Of a DNA stretch of 43,514 nucleotides, positions 33,645 through 40,706 are shown in pieces. The stretch covers positions 1 through 43,514 of the forward strand of contig JAJPJX010000028.1 in the NCBI GenBank assembly GCA_021324015.1, given 5' to 3'. A model generated the notes under the pieces. It was not told where the DNA came from. It searched no databases and worked only from the letters and a program-made list of their open reading frames with translations. This stretch comes from Solibacteraceae bacterium (GTDB lineage Bacteria; Acidobacteriota; Terriglobia; Bryobacterales; Bryobacteraceae). Made by a program: the position numbers and the translations under genes. Numbering within the stretch: position 1 is the stretch's first letter; every line of letters begins with the position of its first letter.

Positions 33645-33645
33645 C

Positions 33646-33674
33646 TTGACTTCGCCCGCCGCAAGGGATATAGA
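33646..33674 (+). promoter_or_regulatory. Sigma70-type promoter of the second receptor
   Basis: TTGACT (33646-33651), a 17-base spacer, then TATAGA (33669-33674). Both boxes match five of six consensus positions. The expected transcript start near 33681 lies just upstream of AAAGGAGG and only about 13 bases from the GTG start, giving a very short leader. Confidence 0.7.
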
Positions 33675-33693
33675 GTCACCCAAAGGAGGGGAT

Positions 33694-36600
33694 GTGGGCT
33701 ACGTCAGACCATGTTTTGCCCCTGGGGGAGCACTCCTCGTTTTCGTTTGTGCGAGTTTTGCGCAAACCTTCACTGGAGGCATCACCGGTACGGTGACAGA
33801 CCCGGCCGGAGCTGTCGTGCCCGGCGCGGTCCTGCGGCTCACCAATCTGGACACCAATGATTCCCGCGAGCAGCTCAGCAACGAAGCGGGTGGGTACACC
33901 TTCACCGCGCTGCCGCCCGGGCGATACCGGCTGGCTCTGGACCATCCCGGCTTCAAGCACTTTGTGCAGGAACCGGTGGAGGTGCGCGTGCAGCAGTTCG
34001 TCACCTTGAACCCCGCTCTGGAGGTCGGGCAGGCGACGCAAACCGTGGAAGTCACCGGACAGGCGGCCCTGCTGGATGCGGCCACAAGTTCCCTGAGCCA
34101 GGTGGTCGAAAACCGCCAGGTAACCGAATTGCCCCTCAACGGCCGGAACACCCTGGCGCTCGTGGCGCTGACGCCGGGCATCCGCGCGCAGGGCCAATTC
34201 CTCCAGAACACGGCCACCCGCAGTTTTGCCGGCTGGGGAAATTTCTCCTCCAACGGCGGCGTTTCCGACGCCAACGAAATGCTCGTGGATGGCGCCGCCG
34301 TCACCATGTTCCTGGTGAACGCGCCCAGCCTCATCCCGCCCGTGGACGCCACCCAGGAGTTCCGCGTCCAGACCAACAACTATTCGGCGGAGTTCGGACG
34401 CAGTTCCGGCGCCGTGGTGAACGTGAGTATCAAGTCCGGCACCAACCAGTTGCACGGCTCCCTTTACGAGTTTTTGCGCAACGACAAACTGGATGCCAAC
34501 GATTTCTTCCAGAACAGTTCCGGGCAGGCCCGGCCCAAGCTGACCTTCAACCAGTACGGCTTCGCCGTGGGCGGCCCGGTGCTCCTGCCGCACGTCTACG
34601 ACGGCCGCGACCGCACGTTCTTCTTCGCCAATTTCGAAGGCTTTCGGCAGCGCCAGGCCATGGCGCTGACGACCACCGTGCCCACCCCCGCCCAACTGGC
34701 CGGCGATTTTTCGCAAACGCTGAACGCCGCGGGCAACCTCGTGGTGATCGCCAATCCGTTTTCGGCGCACCCGGGTCCGGCCGGAACGCCTATCCGGGAC
34801 CCGTTCCCCGGAAATCAGATTCCGCAGAGTATGTTCGATCCGGTGGCGAACGCGCTGCGCGCCAATCAGAGGATCTGGGCTCTGCCGAATGCCCCCGGTG
34901 CCCGCTTCACCGGGGTAGGCAATTTCTCCACCTCCGCCGTTCAACCCAACAACGAGGACCAGGTGGTCACGCGTATGGATCACAACCTCTCCGCCAAGTG
35001 GAAGCTGTTCGGCACCTATGCGTCGCAGTCCATCGCGCTCGGCGGCTTCGATCCGTTCCGCAACGGGACCGACTTTTTGACCGTTGGCGGCAACGAGTCT
35101 GACCTCGCGCAGACCGCCGTGCTCGGCGCCACCGCCCTGTTTTCGCCGCGCCTGGTGGGTGAATTTCGCGCGTCTTTCGGACGGTGGCGCAACAACCGTA
35201 TCCCGGAATCCGACGGCTTCGACCTGACCACTCTGGGCTTCCCCGCCTCGCTGGCGGCCCAGCAGCAGTTCCACACCTTACCCTGGATGCAGTTCACCGG
35301 CGTGGCCAGTTCGGGCAAGCTCACTACCAGCGAGATCCGCCGCATCGCCAACAATTGGAACGTCAGCGGCGCACTCACCTGGATGCGCGGGGCGCACGCC
35401 TTCAAGTTCGGCGGCCAGTTCCGCCTGCAGCAACTCAACGACGTGCAGGTAGACAACTCTTCCGGCAGTTTCAGCTTCAACCCGAGTTTCACCAGCATGA
35501 ATCCCTTCCAAAGCAGTTCCACGGCCGGCAACAGTGTCGCCTCGTTCCTGCTGGGCGTACCAGCATCGGCCAACCTGGGATTGGGCGAGCGCCTGGCGTT
35601 GGAGAGGCGGTACTTCGCCTGGTTCTATCAGGACGACTGGAAGGTGACGCGCAAACTGACGCTCAACCTGGGCTTCCGTTACGACGTGGAACTGCCGCCC
35701 ACCGAGCGCTACGACCGCCAGGTGTATTTCAATTTCCCCACCGTCGCGCCGCTGGTCCAGCAGGCTGGTTTGAATGCTCCCGGCGCGCTGCGATTCGTGA
35801 ATGGAAGCACTCGCGCGCCCATCGACACCTACTGGCACGAATACGGGCCGCGCTTCGGGTACGCCTACCAGTTGCTCTCCAAGACCGTGCTCCGCGGCGG
35901 TTACGGCATATTCTGGCTCCCCGGCGGGTTGGAGACCTCCGGAACGTCCACCAACAATCCTATCGCCACCATCAGCACCCCCTTCGTGAGTTCGCTCGAT
36001 GGCGGCGTGACGCCCTTCAACCGCCTCAGCAATCCCTTCCCCAACGGGCTGATCCCCCTCATCGGCAGTACCCAGGGGGCTAACGCCCTGGTGGGACAGA
36101 GCGTCACCGTCATGATTCGGGGCGAGCACCCGGGCTACACGCAGCAGTGGAATTTCGATGTCCAGCAGCAACTCGCCAGCAGCCTGGCCCTGGACATCGC
36201 TTACGCCGGCAGCCATGGCGTGGGACTGCCGGGCACCATCCAGATCAACCAACTTCCCGACCAGTACCTGGCCATGGGCAACGCGCTCAATCGGCAGGTG
36301 CCCAACCCGTTTGCCGGCCTGGTCAGCATCGGCACGCTCTCCCAGCCCACCGTCGCGCAAGGGCAACTGCTGCGGCCATATCCGCAGTTCACCGGGCTTG
36401 CACTGGGAGCGGTCAATGTCGGTTCCTCTACCTACCATTCCATGCAGCTCAAGCTCACCAAGAGGTTCAGTGACTCGCTGGTCGCGGCCTCCTATACGGT
36501 CAGCAAGGGGATCGGCGATACGGAAGCGGTGGTGGGATGGCTGGAGCAGAGCGGCACTCCGAGCGCCTTTCAGGACAACTACAACCGCCGCCTGGACCGC

Positions 36601-37176
36601 TCCCTCAACGCTTTCGATAATCCGCAGCGCCTCGTGGTTTCTTACACAACTGCCTTGCCTTTCGGAACCGGGAAGAGATGGCTGAGCACCCCCGGCAAGC
36701 TCAAGCCGGTCGTGTCCGGCTGGGAGGTCAACGGCATTTACACCGCGGAAAGCGGCACGCCGCTATTCCTTTCCACCGCCGCGAATCTGACCAACTCCTT
36801 CGGCGGAGGTTCGCGCCCCAACAACAACGGCCAGAGCGCGGCGCTCTCGGGCGACCCGCACCAGCGGCTGGGGCAGTGGTTCAAGACCAGCGTCTTCAGC
36901 CAGCCGGCCGCCTTCACCTTCGGCAACACCGCGCGCACACTACCCGATGTCCGCGACCACGGCACGAACAACCTGGACCTGGGCATCGTGAAGAACAACC
37001 GCTTCCTGAAAGACGGCCGCATGAACCTCCAATTCCGCGGCGAGTTCTTCAATGTGTTCAACCGCGTGCGCTTCGGCGACCCGGGGCTCACCTTCGGCAC
37101 TCCACAGTTCGGAGTGGTGACCAGCCAGGCGAACTCGCCGCGCCTGATCCAGTTCGCCCTGAAGCTGCTCTATTGA
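33694..37176 (+). CDS. TonB-dependent receptor, Oar-like
   Basis: 1160-residue outer-membrane receptor. Start is GTG 33694, just after AAAGGAGGGG; an open frame extends upstream but without protein character, and the promoter at 33646-33674 excludes it. Seen: a signal peptide (about 1-24, ALLVFVCASFAQ), a carboxypeptidase-regulatory-like domain (about 27-112, GTVTDPAGAVVPG), the plug motif ELPLNGRN at 145-152, MLVDGAAVTMF, and a long beta-barrel ending in ALKLLY, an aromatic-terminated outer-membrane signal. It is convergent with the third receptor, with seven bases between stops. Substrate unknown. Confidence 0.95.
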   Translation: MGYVRPCFAPGGALLVFVCASFAQTFTGGITGTVTDPAGAVVPGAVLRLTNLDTNDSREQLSNEAGGYTFTALPPGRYRLALDHPGFKHFVQEPVEVRVQQFVTLNPALEVGQATQTVEVTGQAALLDAATSSLSQVVENRQVTELPLNGRNTLALVALTPGIRAQGQFLQNTATRSFAGWGNFSSNGGVSDANEMLVDGAAVTMFLVNAPSLIPPVDATQEFRVQTNNYSAEFGRSSGAVVNVSIKSGTNQLHGSLYEFLRNDKLDANDFFQNSSGQARPKLTFNQYGFAVGGPVLLPHVYDGRDRTFFFANFEGFRQRQAMALTTTVPTPAQLAGDFSQTLNAAGNLVVIANPFSAHPGPAGTPIRDPFPGNQIPQSMFDPVANALRANQRIWALPNAPGARFTGVGNFSTSAVQPNNEDQVVTRMDHNLSAKWKLFGTYASQSIALGGFDPFRNGTDFLTVGGNESDLAQTAVLGATALFSPRLVGEFRASFGRWRNNRIPESDGFDLTTLGFPASLAAQQQFHTLPWMQFTGVASSGKLTTSEIRRIANNWNVSGALTWMRGAHAFKFGGQFRLQQLNDVQVDNSSGSFSFNPSFTSMNPFQSSSTAGNSVASFLLGVPASANLGLGERLALERRYFAWFYQDDWKVTRKLTLNLGFRYDVELPPTERYDRQVYFNFPTVAPLVQQAGLNAPGALRFVNGSTRAPIDTYWHEYGPRFGYAYQLLSKTVLRGGYGIFWLPGGLETSGTSTNNPIATISTPFVSSLDGGVTPFNRLSNPFPNGLIPLIGSTQGANALVGQSVTVMIRGEHPGYTQQWNFDVQQQLASSLALDIAYAGSHGVGLPGTIQINQLPDQYLAMGNALNRQVPNPFAGLVSIGTLSQPTVAQGQLLRPYPQFTGLALGAVNVGSSTYHSMQLKLTKRFSDSLVAASYTVSKGIGDTEAVVGWLEQSGTPSAFQDNYNRRLDRSLNAFDNPQRLVVSYTTALPFGTGKRWLSTPGKLKPVVSGWEVNGIYTAESGTPLFLSTAANLTNSFGGGSRPNNNGQSAALSGDPHQRLGQWFKTSVFSQPAAFTFGNTARTLPDVRDHGTNNLDLGIVKNNRFLKDGRMNLQFRGEFFNVFNRVRFGDPGLTFGTPQFGVVTSQANSPRLIQFALKLLY

Positions 37177-37183
37177 GGCGCGC

Positions 37184-40100
37184 TTAGAAGCTCAGCTTCA
37201 TGGCCATCTGGATTTGCCGCATGGGGGTGTTGTACAGCAGGCTCGAAATCACTCCCGCGCTGGCCGTGCCGATGGTGGCTCCCGGACTGGCAAACTGCGG
37301 ATGGTTCAAGGCATTGAACATCTCCACCTTGAACTGGTGCTCGAAGCGTTCCTTGAACCGCGTGTTCTTCACCACCGACAGGTCGGCTTGCGCCAGACCG
37401 GGCGCCCGCAGAATGCCGCGCCCGGAATTGCCCCAGGTGCCGGTGTTATCCGCCGTGGGACGGAACGCGGTCAGGTCGAACCAGTGATCCGGCGTCGGAT
37501 TCGCAAGCGTCCCGGACGCGATACGATTCGGGCGGTTGCCCGTGCCCGTCGAGAGCAGCCCCTGCTGCTGGCCCACCGTGAACGGCAGTCCGCTCTGCAC
37601 CGTAACAATGGCGTCGATCTGCCAGCCGCTCACCAACGAATTGGCTGCCCCGCCCAAGCCGCTGAGCAAGCGGCGGCCTTTCCCGAACGGCAACTCGTAT
37701 ATCCCGCTGGTGGTCCAGGAATGCTTGATGTCAAAGTTAGCCGGGCCGCGGTCCTGGTTGAAATTCCAGGCGTTTAGCGTGCCGCTTTCAGCGTCCGACG
37801 AGATATCCAGGACCTTTCCGAACGTATAGGAGCTCAGCATCATGAAATCCCGGGCGAACCGCTTGGTGACTTTCACCTGGAGCGAGTGGTAGACCGACCA
37901 TCCGCGGCTCTGGACCTCGGATAAGCCGCGCAACAGCGGCGAGATGGTGATGTAGGGCCGGTTGATGTCCGTGTTGGTCACCCCCAGCGTGGCGGGCGCC
38001 TGGTTGATGTCCTGCTTCATCATCAGGTGCGTCCCATGCGTGCCCACGTACGCGGTCTCCAGCATGAAATCGCGGCCAAGCTGATGCTGGATATTGACGT
38101 TCCATTGCTGCGCGTACCCGTCCGCGTCGTGGAGGTCGAACAGGGAGCGCGCCGAGCCCTGGGGCGGCTGGTCGAAACTGATCGGCGGGGGCGGCGGCAG
38201 GCCGTTATCTAAACGCAGCGTCGGCAGCAGCGTGGTGGTGAGCGCGGTGGAAAGCAAAAACGGCGGATTCTTGGTCTTGCTGCCCGAGCCGCCCGTGAAG
38301 GGATTATCCCAGGAGATGCCGTAGCCCGCCCGCAGAACCGTGCGCCCGGTGCCGAACATGTCGTAGGCCAGGCCCACGCGCGGCGCCCAATCCCGCGTGT
38401 ACGGATACATCAGCGGGCGCCCCACCTTGTTCCCCGCGATCACGGCGCTCGGCGAAGCTCCCACGAACCTCCCGCTCACCGGATCGAAATTCGACTGCCG
38501 GTCGGCCACCTCCACCGGCGGAGAGAAGAATTCGTACCGCAGCCCGAGGTTCAAGGTCAGTCGCTTCGTCACCCGATAGTCATCCTGCACGTAGGCCCCG
38601 TATTCCCACTTCCGCTCGCCGGCGATGCCCAGCAGCAGGGCCCGGCTGACACTGCTCGGGTAACCCAGCATAAAGCTCGCCACCGAAAAGCCGGTATTCG
38701 GGTTGATCGTGCAGCCGGAGGGGATCCCGCCGCAGTTCGAGGTCAGCGGCGAACCGAAACTGAAATTGCCCACCGAATTGTCCGGGTTGATCTTGTTCTT
38801 ACGGCGCCGGATGACGTTCGCCCCGAACTTCAGGCTGTTCCGGCCCCGCGTGTAGGTTACGTTGTCCAGCCATTGGAAGGTGGTGAAGTAGTTCAGCTCC
38901 GGCGCATTCCCGCCCGAGCCCAGGCCGCGCACGTCGGCGGGGCTGAAGACGACCTGCGCCATCGCCGAAGTCGTATCGCTGATGTTCACGCCGGGCAGCC
39001 CGACCTTGTCGGCGAGATTCGTCCCGAAGTCGATCGGCGAAAACACCAGGCCCCAGCGGTTCAGGCCGAAGCGGAATTCGTTCAGCCAGCGGGCATTGAA
39101 GGTGTGCGTATCGTTGAGCGCCAGGCTTTGCGTGCGGATCAGGCCGTTGCCGTTGCCCGTGGTCGCCCCGGCATCGCCGTGCGGCAGCGAAGCCGGCAGG
39201 AACTGCTCGGATCGCTCGAAGCTGTAGCGCGCGAAAAACTGGTTGTTGTCCGAGATGCGCTGGTTTACTTTCACGTCGAACTGATCGTCCTGCCGCCGCA
39301 AAACCGGGTTGTAGAGAAAATTGTTGATCGTCTGGCCGGTCGCGGTCCGCTGGCCCGGTACGTTAGACGTGGGATAGAGCTGACCGATGATATTCTGCGC
39401 CACCGGGTCGAGGCGAGACGCCGGAATGCGGTTGCCCGCAAACGGCGTCTGCGACAGCGGATCGTAGATCGCGCGATTCAGCTCCGAAAAATCTCCCGAC
39501 CGCATCAGGTTGCTCGGCACGCTCGAAAGGTAAGTCTGCGCGTTGCGGACCCGCCAGCCCTGGTAGTCCATGAAGAAAAACGTCCGGTCGTGGCGGATGG
39601 GGCCGCCCAGCGTTCCCCCGAACTGGTTCTGCCGAAAAGATGGCTTCACCCGCCCGAACTTGTTGTTGAACAGGTCGTTCGCATCCAGCTTGTCGTTGCG
39701 CAGGAACTCGAATCCGCTGCCGTGGAACTGGTTGGTGCCGGACTTGATCTGGATGTTCACCACCCCGCCATTGGCGCGTCCGAACTCGGCGGAGTAGGTG
39801 CTGGTCTGGACCTTGAATTCCTCGATGGCATCCACGCTCGGAAAGATGATGACCGTGTTCAGGTTCAACTCGTTGTTGTCGATGCCGTCCAGCAGAAAGT
39901 TGTTGTCCCGGGTGCGCATCCCGTTGGCGGCGATGGTGGAAGACATGCGCCAGCCCTCGTTGCTGGCGCCGTCGTTGTTGGAGCCCGGCACGCCCCGGGT
40001 GACGCCCGGAATCAGGCGGGTCAACTGCACGAAGTCCCGGCCGTTGAGCGGCAGTTCCTTGATCTGCGATTCGTTCACCGTCGCGCCCAGTTCCGAGCTG

Positions 40101-40492
40101 TCGGACTGGACCAGCGGGACGGCCGCCTGGACCTGAATCGACTCGGTCAGGTCGCCCACCTCCAGCTTCAGATCCACCCGGGCCTTCTGATCCACGTTCA
40201 GCCGGATGCCCGCCAGTGAGACCTTCTTGAAGCCCTTCATCTCCGCCGACACGTTGTAAATGCCCGGAGGAAGCGAAGGGGCATCGTAATCGCCGGAGGC
40301 ATTGGTCGCAACCGTGCGGGTCAGGCCCGTATCGGCGTTGACCAGCGTGACCGACGCCCCGGGAATGGCGGCGCCGCTCGCATCCTGCACGGAGCCGAGA
40401 ATTGTGCCGCTAACCGCCTGGGCAAACAGCCCGCCGGGTAGCAGAACCAGCAGCGCGCACGCCGTCGGGAGGAAATGCAGATCGGATCTCAA
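37184..40492 (-). CDS. TonB-dependent receptor, Oar-like
   Basis: 1102-residue outer-membrane receptor, paralogous to the other three in this window. Start is TTG 40492; GGAGG (40507-40503) lies ten bases upstream and no other start fits the leader. Seen: a signal peptide (about 1-25, ending GGLFAQ), a carboxypeptidase-regulatory-like domain (about 28-112, GSVQDASGAAIPG), ELPLNGRD at 146-153, NFLLDGIDNNELN, FEFLRNDKLDANDLF and the barrel end MAMKLSF with terminal Phe. A promoter-like TTGACA-18-CAAAAT lies at 40528-40557. It may share an operon-free arrangement with the GH20-like gene upstream, 214 bases away. Substrate unknown. Confidence 0.95.
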   Translation of the reverse strand: MRSDLHFLPTACALLVLLPGGLFAQAVSGTILGSVQDASGAAIPGASVTLVNADTGLTRTVATNASGDYDAPSLPPGIYNVSAEMKGFKKVSLAGIRLNVDQKARVDLKLEVGDLTESIQVQAAVPLVQSDSSELGATVNESQIKELPLNGRDFVQLTRLIPGVTRGVPGSNNDGASNEGWRMSSTIAANGMRTRDNNFLLDGIDNNELNLNTVIIFPSVDAIEEFKVQTSTYSAEFGRANGGVVNIQIKSGTNQFHGSGFEFLRNDKLDANDLFNNKFGRVKPSFRQNQFGGTLGGPIRHDRTFFFMDYQGWRVRNAQTYLSSVPSNLMRSGDFSELNRAIYDPLSQTPFAGNRIPASRLDPVAQNIIGQLYPTSNVPGQRTATGQTINNFLYNPVLRRQDDQFDVKVNQRISDNNQFFARYSFERSEQFLPASLPHGDAGATTGNGNGLIRTQSLALNDTHTFNARWLNEFRFGLNRWGLVFSPIDFGTNLADKVGLPGVNISDTTSAMAQVVFSPADVRGLGSGGNAPELNYFTTFQWLDNVTYTRGRNSLKFGANVIRRRKNKINPDNSVGNFSFGSPLTSNCGGIPSGCTINPNTGFSVASFMLGYPSSVSRALLLGIAGERKWEYGAYVQDDYRVTKRLTLNLGLRYEFFSPPVEVADRQSNFDPVSGRFVGASPSAVIAGNKVGRPLMYPYTRDWAPRVGLAYDMFGTGRTVLRAGYGISWDNPFTGGSGSKTKNPPFLLSTALTTTLLPTLRLDNGLPPPPPISFDQPPQGSARSLFDLHDADGYAQQWNVNIQHQLGRDFMLETAYVGTHGTHLMMKQDINQAPATLGVTNTDINRPYITISPLLRGLSEVQSRGWSVYHSLQVKVTKRFARDFMMLSSYTFGKVLDISSDAESGTLNAWNFNQDRGPANFDIKHSWTTSGIYELPFGKGRRLLSGLGGAANSLVSGWQIDAIVTVQSGLPFTVGQQQGLLSTGTGNRPNRIASGTLANPTPDHWFDLTAFRPTADNTGTWGNSGRGILRAPGLAQADLSVVKNTRFKERFEHQFKVEMFNALNHPQFASPGATIGTASAGVISSLLYNTPMRQIQMAMKLSF

Positions 40493-40527
40493 GAGATTTC
40501 CACCTCCGCCTGGTGTGATATCTCAGA

Positions 40528-40557
40528 ATTTTGCAGTTGTTGGCGGACTTTTGTCAA
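40528..40557 (-). promoter_or_regulatory. Putative sigma70-type promoter of the third receptor
   Basis: Minus strand TTGACA (40557-40552), 18-base spacer, CAAAAT (40533-40528). The -35 is perfect and the -10 matches four of six positions. The leader to TTG 40492 would be about 30 bases. Confidence 0.5.
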
Positions 40558-40586
40558 TCCTAATTGTTAGAGAGCAGGATCTGAGT

Positions 40587-40614
40587 GCCTGCGCCATATT
40601 CGGCGGTCGCAGGC
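40587..40614. repeat. Inverted repeat, perfect 7-bp arms
   Basis: GCCTGCG (40587-40593) and CGCAGGC (40608-40614) with a 14-base loop, in the gap between the GH20-like stop and the third receptor's promoter. It may terminate the GH20-like transcript, though no T-run follows. A GGTGATCACC palindrome and a GC-rich CCGGCGCCGCGCCGG lie nearby. Confidence 0.35.
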
Positions 40615-40706
40615 GGTCATCCTCGCGTTAGACGAGGTGATCACCGGCGCCGCGCCGGATTCGGAGGATTCGCGCACCGCCGCCGGCTTTGGCTACGCCC
40701 GTCGCG

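Larger units (their letters stand above)
33183..33645. other. Intergenic region without genes, containing foldable segments
   Basis: 463 bases between the divergent cytochrome and receptor genes. No convincing coding frame: the in-frame extension of the receptor upstream of 33694 has no ribosome site and no protein character. It holds an AT-rich tract (33196-33222), a nested inverted-repeat structure at 33321-33370, a GGGATCGATCCC palindrome near 33430-33441, a 9-bp stem at 33488-33520 and three tandem 10-bp repeats at 33617-33644 directly before the receptor promoter. I recognise no known riboswitch or RNA family. Confidence 0.6.

Noticed and set aside
33385-33693. In-frame extension of the second receptor by 103 codons
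   Set aside because: No ribosome site, no protein character, and a near-consensus promoter and Shine-Dalgarno site lie inside it just before GTG 33694.
37188-37200. GAAGCT-C-AGCTTC palindrome between the convergent receptors, as a terminator
   Set aside because: A one-base loop cannot form a hairpin, and it lies in the last codons of the minus-strand receptor.
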